Below, piece after piece: positions 23,210 through 35,500 of a DNA stretch of 64,000 nt. The stretch comes from Gari tellinella. Taxonomy: Eukaryota; Mollusca; Bivalvia; Cardiida; Psammobiidae. The stretch covers positions 49,351,550-49,415,549 of the forward strand of contig OV277864.1 of NCBI GenBank assembly GCA_922989275.2, read 5' to 3'. Position 1 is the stretch's first letter. The number at the start of each line of letters is the position of its first letter. The translations under genes were made by a program, and so were the position numbers. Under the pieces are notes generated by a model, which saw nothing but the letters and a program-made list of their open reading frames with translations, did not search any database and had not been told where the DNA came from.

Positions 23210-23337
23210 TAAATTGTTTTAACACTAAACACATTTATTGGGAAAGAATTACTTAAGCACAAATATATTGATTGGGAAAGAATTACTTAAGAACAAATAT
23301 ATTTATTGGGAAAGAATAATGTCCTCCACCACTGTTA
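23210..23337. repeat. Tandem repeat at decayed F4 end
   Basis: Three copies of a roughly 38-bp unit ('atttattgggaaagaatta', with 'cacaaatat' spacers) derived from the F4 right end. Confidence 0.6.
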
Positions 23338-23429
23338 CAGGAAACATATACAGTATAGATTCTTTAATCAAGAAATGAATATGATTATATGAGTCACATC
23401 ATGAGAAAAGAGGACTTACTGCTTTGCCA

Positions 23430-23492
23430 ACAGTGTAAACCCAGCCAGACCAGATGCTGCATATCTGGTCAGGGTCTAGTCGGTCTACACTG
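23430..23492. repeat. F5-type hairpin remnant
   Basis: CAACAGTGTAAACCCAGCCA ... GTCGGTCTACACTGTTTAAC with ATGCTGCATATCTGG in the loop. Ends not recognisable. Confidence 0.5.
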
Positions 23493-23567
23493 TTTAACAC
23501 TCACCTGCATCAACAGTGTTGCTAACCTAGATTGTATATACCAGTGCAGACTATGATCACACACTAG

Positions 23568-23760
23568 CAGGGCTCCAGATAAGAGGTAGTTTTTTCAACA
23601 AATCCAACATTTTCTCACTCTTTTTAGCACCAAATCCTATGGTGTTACTACTCATTAGAATCGTCTCGGAGAGACGATTCTAATGAGTAGTGACACCATA
23701 GGGTTTTATTCAGAAATAACGATTTTAGTTTTTGAAAAACTACCCTTATCTGGTGCTCTG
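23568..23760. mobile_element. F6 (hAT-like) element, perfect 8-bp duplication
   Basis: CAGGGCTCCAGATAAG...CTTATCTGGTGCTCTG flanked by identical CACACTAG at 23560-23567 and 23761-23768. The central palindrome is ATTAGAATCGTCTC/GAGACGATTCTAAT. Nearly identical to the copy at 24279-24471. Confidence 0.92.
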
Positions 23761-23845
23761 CACACTAGTACTGAGATGATGACTAAGCTTGGTCCACATG
23801 GTTTTGCAATGCAATAAATCTTAGTTTCTCATGGCACAGATCATA

Positions 23846-24520
23846 CAGTGGAGAAGATGTTATTCTTTCTTGTTCAAACACAAACAACACCCAAACAGGG
23901 GGCCAACTACGTACATGTATTATCATCAAACTGTATTGCTACGACAACCTATATAGGTATCATAACAGATTTGTATTGCTACAAAGTCAGTGTATACAGT
24001 TAGAAATGTTTTCTACGAAAACAAAGTTGCCTTCGTAGCAATACAAATCCGTTATAATACCCATATAAGTTGTCGTAGCAAAACATTTCATCGTAATACC
24101 TAGTTGGGCACAAGTGACCCAAATACATTGCAATACAATGGAGAAAATAACAACTTGTTGACAATTCTGACTATTTATCATAATCTAAATGGCAAACAGT
24201 TTGGAGCCTGATCAGATGCTGGGGTACCCAGCGTCTGATCTGATTCCAAACTGTCCGCACTGGAAATAGTCGTGTAAGCAGGGCTCCAGATAAGAGGTAG
24301 TTTTTTCAACAAATCCAACATTTTCTCACTCATTTTAGCACCAAATCCTATGGTGTTACTACTCATTAGAATCGTCTCGAAGAGACGATTCTAATGAGTA
24401 GTGACACCATAGGGTTTAATTCAGAAATAAAGATTTTAGTTTTTGAAAAACTACCCTTATCTGGTGCTCTGGTGTAAGCATAAGAGTGTTTATTGGGAAA
24501 GAATAAAGACTTCTCCACTG
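23846..24520. mobile_element. F4 element hosting two insertions
   Basis: F4 ends at 23846 (TA 23844-23845) and 24520 (TA 24521-24522). Inside are an inverted-repeat block at about 23935-24085 (arms built on TGCTACGACAAC), the F4 core B hairpin at about 24188-24262, and an F6 element. Confidence 0.8.
24279..24471. mobile_element. F6 (hAT-like) element inside F4
   Basis: Starts CAGGGCTCCAGATAAG and ends GGTGCTCTG. GTGTAAG at 24272-24278 and 24472-24478 is the target duplication with one base lost. Closest relative is at 23568-23760. Confidence 0.88.
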
Positions 24521-25767
24521 TATACATTTAAACAATAAAATTAACTGCACCAGAAGTTGCATCTTTGCATTACTTATGTAACATAGTTTAACATATCAAT
24601 GCCTTATACCTAAGACAAATGTTCATAGGAAATCATGAACCATTTCAATACAGAAAACTCACATTGAAAACCTTTGTAAACAATTTGTATCCAGATCAGG
24701 TCTAACTAAAATGTGGTGTCTGATCAGGATCAAAACTGTTTGTCATTCGGATCCTGTTGCTGTTGATGTAAAGAAGACCAAACCAATTTAGAGTTTGAGA
24801 GGATGACAATTTCAACAAAAAACATTTACTTAGTGTTAAGCCTTAATTTTGTACTTCATAGTCAATTTCTAGCTTTGAAGACAGGTGACCACTTAAAGCA
24901 GGTTGAAAGAGCACTTTTACAAGTTTTGAGCAACCATTCTAAGGAAAGGTGGTTGTTTAAGCCACTACTCCATAGATAGGCACTTTAACGCATCTAATTT
25001 ATTACTCAACTGAAGCAAATAGTTCCATATAATAGTCATCAAGTTGTATCATAAGAAATATTTTCAGTGCTTTGAACATTTTATTTCTAAACCTGAGTGT
25101 CAAATAATTTGGAGTCAAATCACATGCCAAGTTACTTGGCATCTGATCTTGCTCCAATCTGTTTGCACTTGACACTTGCCAGTTATGAAGGATAACCTAT
25201 TAACTCCCTGTAGTACAAGCTTGAAACATAACAATTTCAGTAGTAGAATTACTTCCCCTTAGCTAGTGTTTTGATTCTTCTTTGTTTACCGGTACCATGT
25301 CTCAATCTTTTTATATACGATTGAGAACAAATTTCTCCTCTGTCATCAACTTCCATATCTTTGCCGCTCCAAAGGACTTTCTTCCAATATGGGTTGCTGT
25401 GCTTGTCAACACCATGTGTCTAAGATGATGCCCATTTCCAAGCCCATATCCTTGTCCATTATATCACACAAGTTTACCCTCTTTTCTCCACAGCCATTAC
25501 TGACCATCGTCCACCTTTAACCAACTGATAAAGCATTATAAAGTACTAAGTACTTATGTTGGCTGCTAAAGCAAGTTGAAAGGAAAGCCAAAAGTTCCTT
25601 TAGGAGCTTTCTGCTGTATTGTCATCTTGCCTTTTGCTTTCACTTGTATTTAATTCCATCAGTGAAACATCTTTTTGAGTGCATTTTTAGAACAGGTTAC
25701 CAACAAAAATCCTAAAAATTAGGACACCTTGTATAACAGATGTAATAATTCTGATATTTGAACTTAA
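24521..25767. other. Non-coding with decayed hairpins
   Basis: Core B remnants at about 24668-24745 and 25085-25170, F2 fragments at about 24840-24905 and 24957-25070, and a weak core A at about 25560-25650. 25200-25540 is less AT-rich but has no supported coding frame; it might be distal LRRC49 3' UTR, which only RNA data could show. Confidence 0.45.
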
Positions 25768-25973
25768 CCCTTAGCCTGCCACTCACGACTATAGCTCCAT
25801 ATGCAAACAGCTTGGATCCGGATGAGACGCCGAGTAACTCGGCGTCTCATCCGGATCCAAGCTATTTGACACTCGGACAACATTTTCAGCAATTTTGAGC
25901 AACTTTGAAACACTTTGAAACTTGAAGCAGACGAGAAATATAGCAGACGACAATTTATTTGGCGGGCTAAGAG
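25768..25973. mobile_element. F3 element downstream of LRRC49
   Basis: TTAA at 25764-25767 and 25974-25977. Reverse orientation relative to the copies at 17133 and 33336. It carries AATAAA on the minus strand at 25954-25959, in sense with LRRC49. Confidence 0.9.
25954..25959 (-). promoter_or_regulatory. Candidate poly(A) signal inside F3
   Basis: AATAAA on the minus strand about 390 nt past the LRRC49 stop codon. Scanning 25960-26345 I find no earlier AATAAA, ATTAAA or TATAAA on that strand. Use is inferred, not shown. Confidence 0.4.
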
Positions 25974-26345
25974 TTAATGCTTTTATCACACAGTTCTTGT
26001 TCAGAGGGTGCAAACTGAATGGCAAACAGTGTAGACTTTGATTAGACTGCTCCCCATTATTTAAGGTTATTACGGTAGAAGCTTAGTGTCCTAAGGTGCT
26101 TCTTTGGAGGCAAGGTTTACCCTGAAGTAACTTTCATTCTTTGAACATGCTCATGTCACTACCACATTTTTTCAACAAACATTGATCCCAGTTTCACCAT
26201 GTGCACTTCTGACTATCTTCACACTTATACCAGTTACAGCTATTTCATCAGACTGTATCACAGCTTGAGCTTCAACAAAGGAGGTATAAATAACTTAACA
26301 CTGGAGAACCAGTCTAATATTCCCTGACTGGTTTACCTACATTTG

Positions 26346-26546
26346 CTAACTTTTTTCCAAATCCTCCATACATTTTTTCTTATAGTTTTTCATATCGCCC
26401 ATGTCTGATAATATTGAATATACCATTTCATAAAATATTTGAGGCCATATTTTGTTCAGTTCATTACGTTTTCTGTCCGTGAATATGGCCTCCTTTGTCA
26501 TTTCGTTCACATAACTTCTGGCAAATGTTTTCTTTCCTTGTGATTC
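26346..26546 (-). CDS. LRRC49: LRRC49 last exon
   Basis: 66 codons and a TAG stop. The acceptor is TGTTGCAG just before GAATCACAAG, phase 0. Residues include KTFARSYVNEMTKEAI and LNKIWPQIFYEMVYSIL, matching the charged, helical C-terminus of LRRC49 (human has LQKLWPQMFIELV at this place). It ends in a lysine-rich MKNYKKKCMEDLEKS. A large TIR element begins only 31 bp upstream of the exon. The 3' UTR cannot be delimited. Confidence 0.92.
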   Translation of the reverse strand, partial: ESQGKKTFARSYVNEMTKEAIFTDRKRNELNKIWPQIFYEMVYSILSDMGDMKNYKKKCMEDLEKS

Positions 26547-29500
26547 CTGCAACAGATAAAATACAAACATTTACTAATAGTAGAGGGCATTTAAAAATTT
26601 TGTGGAAAAAAAATGCACAGAAATGATTTTTGTGTTTTCATATGCTCCAATATGTACTGAATGACAGAAAAAAAGTCTAGGAAAATCAAACGATGCGAAA
26701 TATGATTTTTTGGGGTAAAATGATTGAATTGATAAACGAAAATGATAATTTTTGGAATTTCCATACTGTGACCCTGGGTATTAACATAAAGGCTTCAAAT
26801 CTACAAATTAGACTGGCAGTTATATCCACTGTGGAATAGTACTAATTAGGATATATAAAACTTTCAAAAAATGGTTCTTTTTGGGTGAAAATCATAAAAA
26901 TATTAAACAAAACCCCAATTTTTGGAGATTTTAGTAGAGCTTCCCTGGTGTCAAACATCCAAATAAAGTAAAAGATGCACAGAAATAGTTTTTGTGTTTT
27001 CATATGGTAGAGCATGTACCAAATAACCGAAGAAAAATCTAGGAAAATCGAACTATGCGAAATATGTTTTTTGAGGCAAAATTGTTGAAATAATAAATGA
27101 AAACGCCAATTTTAGGGATTTCAGTACTGTGTCGTTGGTTATCATTATAAAAGCTCCCAATTTACAGGCTAGATACTTATACATCTCTATTGTGAAATAG
27201 TACTATTAAGGATAGCTAAAACTTTGAAAAATGAATTTTGGGGTAAAATTGTTGAAATAATAAACGAAAACGCGAATTTTTGGGATTTCCCTACTGTGAA
27301 CGTAGGTATCAATATAAATACACCAAATATGCAGGTTAGACAAAAAATCATTTTTACTGTGTAATGGTACTAGTAAGGATAAATAAAACTTTCAAAAAAC
27401 TGGTTTTTTGGGTTAAATTGTCAAAATATTAAACCAAAATCACCAATTTTAGGATTTTCGTAGACAATCCCTGCCATCAAAATCAAAAGTGATTTATGTG
27501 TTATCATATGCTTTAATATGTACAAACTAATAGAAAAATCATCTAGGAAAATCATACAATACCAAATATGGTGTTTTGGGGTAAAATCGTTGAAAAATAA
27601 AATGTAAATGAGCTTTTTGGGGATTTTACTACTGTGGTGGTGGCTATTAAAATAAAAGCTCCAAATCTACAGGTTAAACAAATATTCAATTGCGCTGTGA
27701 AATGGTACTGATAAAGATGAATAAACTGTCAAAAAACTGATTTATGCAGTAAAGTTGTTATAATAATTAAACAAAAAAACACCAATTTTCGAGATTTTAG
27801 CAGAGATCTCCTGACCTGAAAATTCCAAATAAAGCCTTATAAGCAAATAAAGGGAAAAGTATTGAGAATTGATTTATATGTTTTAGTATGTTTCAATATG
27901 TATTAAATAACAGCAAAATAAAGGAAACTCCAACAAAGCCAAATATGACTTTTCGGGGTAAACTGGTTAAAAAAATTAGTTTAAATTTGAATTTTTTGAA
28001 TTTCCACAACATGGCTTTAGATATAAATGTAAAAGCTTCAAATTTACAGGTAAGACACATTATACTTTGTACTGTAGGCTATACTCACTCTGATTTGGGT
28101 CCTCAAATGATATATATTCTTGTTCCGCATACAATTAGGGTTAAGTAACAACCTATATTCGCATCGCACACAATAAGGGTTAAATTACAGCATTTTGACA
28201 ATTAAACCAGTGTACTAGCTTAGAGGCAGCATTTAAAATGCCGCTTGTCAAATCAGAGTGTGCACTGATAGTAGACAATAAGCACCACAAAACGAATATT
28301 GAATGTTATTGACCTGGTGATATATACACTATCAGTTATTTCATATATATAGCAAACACTGTTAGATCAATTAATTACATAAATTACATGTACGATGTAT
28401 GCCCAATGTGCGTATACTATGATTTGCTGATATTCCATACAGTTGTCAGATTCCATTATTACAGCTCAATGTACAGGATAGCTCATGTCTATTAGTTTCC
28501 AACCAACATCAGAACCAACCAGTTTTGCGCAGAAAATCCAACATGGCAGAAAATTGTTTGTTCGTTTATGTTTTGATTTTTTTTATTGGTGGAGGGGGTG
28601 TATTTTTCCAAAACCCTATATATTTATAAATTGTTATGTGTGATTTTGGATAAGTTAGTTACATATCTCATTTAAAAGGACTGTGTCAAGCCTATTGATT
28701 TGGGGTTTTTATTATTAATTCATATCCTTCCCCATATACAGAAATTAAAAATTTGCTGTTTATGTATATTTTTTAATGTTTTCCTCAAAAAGTTATTTTC
28801 AAACTTTGTATTTATCATCTTTAGTAAGCTGTTGTTTTGGAAAGAATATATAACTTATTTGTGCATTTGAAGCTTTACTGGTCATATCCACAGTCATATA
28901 GTCAAACAACTGGGCTTGACGTGTCAAAGGTCAGCAGAGTCCATTTTTAAGGAGAGCAGCATTCCGCATGTTCTCCGACCATTTTTATACAATCAAGATT
29001 AGTATAAATATTAGATACAAATGAAGGCGATATTATTGTTAGCACTTTAGAGCAGTAGGTAAATATAGGTACACAGAGTGTATTGCGATATAATTATTTT
29101 AATAAGCGTAGGTTCGAATCCCGCGTCGACCTCAAACTTTTTTTAATCTAAAATGAATTATCTAATTTCATACTGTGTGATTATACTAACCATTTATACA
29201 CATGTTCGTCAAATTTGGGGCAGGGGTGCATGGATTTCTAGTCCTATATCAGCCATACTTTCACAAAACATATCGATGATAAAATATGAATATCAATATA
29301 AGTTTTAGTCACTTTCTTCAGGAGGCTTTCTGCATTACCTTAATGCAATGTAATTATATAATCTTTAATATTGTTTTGGCAAAACAATATCATAGGTTGC
29401 TGCGAGATTCGAACCCGTGCTTGATAAAATGTTATCCGAACATATACTTCTACCTACGTCTTATCCACTACGTTATGTTTCCAATAACTAATTCGTTTAT

Positions 29501-32500
29501 TTGTACCGATAACCAAACCTTTTCCTTTAAAACTTGACACGGGGACATCTGAAATGCTGATCTCCCTTATAAATGGACTCGGCCACCCTTTGACACGTCA
29601 GACCTAGTTGTTTGACTATAGTAATGAAATTCAAAATGGTAGTTATCCTTACTTATAAAAAGTTTCCATTTATATATTTGTCTTAACTATATTTTTAAGT
29701 TTTACATTCATGTTATATTGCTGGGACAATATACTGAAGATATTGTCTTTTTGTTTAACTATTATAGGTTATACATGTATATTACTTCATTGAAACTTAT
29801 ATAACTATGCTAACAAATACACTGTAGTGCCTTGATGGTCACATCCAATGCCACTGTAAAAATCCTCAGTGAAAACTGTTTTCGTTTAACTTATATCTTA
29901 TCACCAAAATTTATTAATTTTAGAAATCATAATTTATTTGAACTAGTGCTATAGGCTTTATTTCATGGTGCCTGTTGCCTTTTAAATAGATTTGGAGCTT
30001 TTTAATCATATTTAAAGTCACAATACATTAAAAACATGTGTCTGTTTAAATGTTTTACCGGTTGATTTGTCTTTACTTTAACTAAGCTACATCAAAATGG
30101 TGTATGTGTGTAAGTTATAGACTTTGAACGTTTGGTTTCATATCTAAGGTCACCGTAGTGAAGTGAAAAGATAAGGGTTTTCATTTTAAAGCTTAATTCA
30201 TCCTTAATAGTACAAGGCTACAGTGCACAGTAATATGTATGTTACCTGTAAATGTGTAGCTTCTATATTCCTGTCTAAGGCCATAGTGTGGAATTTCCCA
30301 AAACATGCATTTACATTAATTGTTTTAATCAGTATACCCCAAAATTTATATTTGGCTCTGTTGGATTTTCCTAGATTGTTTTACAAACAAGAATTGGTGA
30401 TTTTGGTTTAATATTTTGATAATTTTACCCCAAAAAACAGTTTTTTGAAACCTTTACTTATCCTAACAAGGACCATTCTAAAGTAGACATGAATATGTGT
30501 CTAGCCTGGATATTTGGAGCTTTTATAGTGATATCCATGGTCACAGAAAGGAAATTCCAAAAATTAGCTTTTCAGTTAATATTTCAACCATTTTACCCAA
30601 AAATCATATTTCGGATTCTTTGATTTTCCTACATTATATGTCTGTTATTTGGTACATATTGAAACATATCATTACTGATAAATCAATTCTGTGCATCTTT
30701 TCCATTAGTTTGATTTCAATCTCAAAATCTGTCAAAAATCCCCAAAATATGAAATTTTGGTTAAATAATTTTACGATTTTACCCCAATTTTTTTTTTTTA
30801 AAGTTGTATTTATCTTAACTAGGGCCATTCAACTGTAGACATGAATATTTGTGCAGCCTGTAGATTTCGAGATTTTATTTTGGTATCCTCGATCACAGAA
30901 GGGAAATCCCCAAAATTAGTGATTTTAGTTATTATTTAAACCATTTTACCCAAAATCATATTTTGCATCGTTTAATTTTCCTAGACTTTTTGTCTGTTAT
31001 TTTGGGTACATATTTAAGCAAATAATAACATATAAATCAACTCTGTGCACATTTTCCTTTATTTGCTTTTAGATGTCAGGGTCTGTTTGAAATCCTCAAA
31101 ATTTGTGTTTTTTGTTTGATATTTTGACAATTTCACCCTAAAAATCAGCTTTTTGAAAAATTGATTTATCTTAACAAGTACCAATCCACAGTTTACACGA
31201 GTATTTGTATAGCCTGTAGATTTCGAGCTTTTATATCGATATTCTCCATCACAGAAGGGAAATCCCAAAAATTAGCGATTTCAGTTATTATTTCAACCAT
31301 TTTACCCAAAAAACATAGTTTGCATTGTTTGATTTTCCTAGACTTTTTGTCTGTTATTTGGTACATATTTAAGCAGATAATAACGTACAAATCAACTTTG
31401 TGCACCATTTCCTTTACTTGCTTTTAGATGTCAGGGTCTGTTTGAAATCCTCAAAAATTGTGATTTTGGTTTAATATTTTGACAATTTCACCCCAAAATC
31501 ATTTTTTTGGGAAATTTTATTTATCTTAACAAGTACCATTCCACAGCTGACATGCATATTTGTCTAGCCTGTAGATTTCGAGATTTTATATCGATATCCT
31601 CGATCACAGAAGGGAAATCCCAAAAATTAGCGATTTCAGTTATTATTTAAACCATTTTACCCCAAAACCATATTTCGCATCGTTTGATTTTCCTAGACTT
31701 TTTGTCTGTTATTTGGTACATATTTAGGCAAATAATAACATATAAATCAACTCTGTGCACCATTTCCCTTATTTGCTATGAGATGTCAGGGTCTGTTTGA
31801 AATCCTCAAATTTGTGATTTTGGTTTAATATTTTGACAATTTCACCCCAAAATCAGTTTTTTGAAAATTTTATTTATCTTAACAAGTACCATTCCACAGC
31901 TGACATTAATATTTGTCTAGCCTGTAGATTTCAAGCTTTTATACTTATTTCTACGATCGCAGTTTGGAAATCCCAAAAATTCGTGCTTTCACCTATTATT
32001 TTAGCCATTTTACCCCAAAAATCATATTTCGCATCGTTTGATTTTCCTAGACTTTTTTTCTGTCATTCGGTACATATTGGAGCATATGAAAACACAAAAA
32101 TCAATTCTGTGCATTTTTTTTCCTTATTTCGATTTTTGACGCTAGATGCCCTCTACTATAATAGAAGCTTTCACAGCAATATCTAATGATAATTCATGAA
32201 CAAGTGTTTTGAGAAGTAGTCACAAATTCATAATACAGTGAAACCTCTCTATTACGACCACTCAAAAGAAGGCTTATTGATTGTGATTGTATAAAAGTCA
32301 GGTGACAGTAAAACAGAAAGCTCTTAAAGGAGCTTTCTGTTTTACTGTCACCTTACTTTAAGCAGTCACTTGTCCTAAACCCGTATAATCAACATATTTA
32401 GTGGTCGTAATAGAGAACTGATGGCGTTTTGAAACAAGACAAACTCAACTGTTTGTCAAACAGCTTGGATTCACATCAGGAAGTTTGTCACCCGATTTCT

Positions 32501-35500
32501 GATTTGGATCCAAAATGTTTGCAAATGAAAAGCTGCACCTAGCATGATTAGAGGTATTTTCATTTGTAATCGCCCATACTGTTAGTTCTTGTCCCAGAAT
32601 ATGCTTGTGTATATGTTCACAGGTACAGAAAATCCTGTTTATAGAACCACTAAAAATGGCTTGTGTTTGTTGCTAAAGACAGGCGACAGGATGAAAGTAA
32701 AGCAGATAGCTCCAGCTTTTGAAGCTACCCACTGACTGAATGTTTTCTTTGAATGCCATCGATGCCTTCACTTAACCGTTTGAACCCTGGTCCCGCCTAT
32801 AGGCGTGCTTTTCAAACAGTGTACATGTGAATAGTACACTTGTCCTGTGCAAACAGTGAAGACCCAGATCAGAGGGCTCCGAAAGGAGCCCTCTGATCAG
32901 GGTCTTCACTGTTTGTCATAATGCCAAACATTGACAAAAACAACCCTTAAAAGTCAGAAATGGACTAGACTCAAATAGAAACAGGGATTGTCCATTTTAA
33001 GTTTTAGGGAGGAAAGAGTTAAGTGTCTGAAATAGTTTGATTTTACTGTACCACTAAAGCACATAATCAGATTTGTTATACCAGGTTGACCCGTTACCCC
33101 ATAGGCTGTTGATAGTATTTAAGTAGAGTGCACCTTAAGTTGCATTCTGCTTTATTTCAACCTGCTTTAAGCTACCATCTGCTAGAATATAGAAAATATT
33201 TCTAATGATACATACTTCCCATACAATTTGCAAGTTTCCTTCTGAAAGGTACAGAAGTTATTTTGTCTTAAAATCAACCGTGAATACACAGATTACTATA
33301 ATGAATACGATTATGCATAGTTAAATCTGTATTAACCCTTAGCCCGCCAAATAAATTGTCGTCTGCTATATTTCTCGTCTGCTTCAAGTTTCAAAGTGCT
33401 TCAAAGTTGCTCAAAATTGCTGAAAATGTTGTCCGAGTGTCAAACAGATTGGATCCGGATGAGACGCCGAGTTACTCGGCGTCTCATCCGGATCCAAGCT
33501 GTTTGCATATGGAGCTATAGTCGTGAGTGGCAGGCTAAGGGTTAACACATATTGGCCCATAGGGCTCCAAATGAACAGTTCCAATTTCAAATTAACTCTT
33601 ATCACATGTTTATAAAAATTATCATGCTTCTTCATTCAGTGGTAGGTTAAGCCATAACTTCATAAATATACCTTTCTACACCATTAATTCTTCCTCCCGA
33701 AGAAAATAGTTTATATAGTCATGTATATGCATCGTAAGAAATATTTTATATCCTAATAGATGGTAACAGCTTAAAGCAGGCTTAGACTTTCCAAATACTT
33801 TAACTAGTCATTTGACTTAAAAACTAGAAACCGACTATGAGGTCAACTTTAAAAGATTGACTCATGTTGATACCTGTTGTTTGGCTGTGTCTGGTGGGTA
33901 AGAGAGCCCGGCTCTCCCTACAAACTCTCCCTGTGTCTTGTCCTTCATTGTACCATCCAGTATCTTCCTGGATTTCTCCTCGCTCATAGTCAACAACTGC
34001 TTCCGCCTGAAAATAAAACAACAATACACTCGTCAAAACGGCACTCCTCATACCATTTAACCCGGGCTCCAGATAAGAGGGGGTAAACTGAACAAATCCA
34101 TCACTTTCTTGCCATTTCAGCACCAAACCCTATGGTGTCACTACTGAGTAGAATCGTCTACTCACTAGTGACACCCTAGGGTTATATTTATGCAGAAATA
34201 AAGAATTGAGCTTTTGAAATAACCCCCCCCCCCCCCTTGTCTTGAGCTCTGATTTAACCATTTACTCTATGGCCTGTTTGTAGTCTTGAAGACTGGGGAC
34301 TACTTAAAGCAGATTTAAGATAAAGCACAATGCGCTTTACTGTACATTTTACTTTATTTTCAACCAGCTTTCAGCTACCATCTGCTAGGAAAAGGTCATT
34401 GTTTCTTATGATGCACATTCATTACTGTATAAATTGCAACTATTTTCTTAAGAGTAGAAATCAATTAAAGGTCTTAAAATAAGGTATATGAAGTAAATGG
34501 TTAAATATTTTCCTATTACAGTAAAACCTCTCTATTGCAACAACCACAAGAGCACCGCAAGCCGGGCACATTATACGCCCGTAAAATCGATCTTAGAATG
34601 TAGTCATACCAAAACCCTATCAAGGTAAAAACAAAAGGGGAAGAACCGGGTTACCCTGAAAGTTAAGGGTCATATGCTGACCAAGTTTCAAAAGGATGGG
34701 AACGAGAGCTACAAACAAAAAATGCCCGTTTTTTGACGATAAAAGGGGCATTTCTCTTGAATGTCAGGGGCAATCTTGCTGGTTATGGAGCTTGACCGAG
34801 ACATTATGGTCATACACATGCTGACAAAGTTTCAAAAGGATTGGATAAATTTATTTGAGTTAGAGAGCGGACAAACTAAAAAATGCCCGTTTTTGACAAA
34901 ATAAGGGGCATAACTCTTGAATGTCTGGGGCAATCCTGCTGGTTATAGAACATAACAGAGACATTATGGTAATACACATGCTGACCAAGTTTCAAAAGGA
35001 TTGGAATAAATTTCTTTGAGTTAGAGAGTGGACAAACTAAAAAATGCCCGTTTTAGATGAAAAAAGGGGCATAACTCTTGACTGTTTGTGGCAATCTTGC
35101 TGGTTATGAAACATAACCGAGACATTATGGTCATACACATGCTGAACAAGTTTCAAAAGGCCTGAAATAAATTTGTTTGAGTTAGAGAGCGGACAAACTA
35201 AAATATGCCCGTTTTTTACGAAAAAAGGGGCATAACTCTTAAATGCCTGGTGCAATCCTGTTGGTTATCAAACTTGACAGAGACATTATGGTCATACACA
35301 TGCTGACCAAGTTTCAAAAGGATTAAAATAAATGTGTTTGAGTTATAGAGCAGACAAACTAAAATATGCCCGTTTTTTACGAAAAAAGGGGCATAACTCT
35401 TAAATGTCTGGGGCAATCCTGCTGGTTATCGAACTTGACCGAGATATTATGGTCATACACATGCTGACAAAGTTTGAAAAGGATTAAAATAAATTTGTTT

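Larger units (their letters stand above)
28899..29618. mobile_element. TIR element with two convergent tRNA-like units
   Basis: TA at 28897-28898 and 29619-29620. Ends TAGTCAAACAACTGGGCTTG and TAGTCAAACAACTAGGTCTG; similarity continues about 80 bp inward (GACGTGTCAAAGG, GAGTCCATTT). Each arm contains a tRNA-like unit pointing inward (29045-29132 plus, 29396-29473 minus). Nested in the 26578-32158 element. Confidence 0.8.
26578..32158. mobile_element. 5.6-kb long-TIR element, non-coding
   Basis: TAA target duplication at 26575-26577 and 32159-32161; ends TAGTAGAGGGCAT and its complement. Each arm is a run of tandem units of about 350-370 bp ('ctaggaaaatcaaacgatgc', 'ggggtaaaat', 'caaatctacag'), about four on the left (to about 28070) and five on the right (from about 30190), in opposite orientation. 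The middle (28070-30190) has no usable ORF and holds a nested tRNA-bearing element. A 3-bp TAA duplication suggests PIF/Harbinger, but arms of tandem units are unusual. The element fills most of the last LRRC49 intron. Confidence 0.8.
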
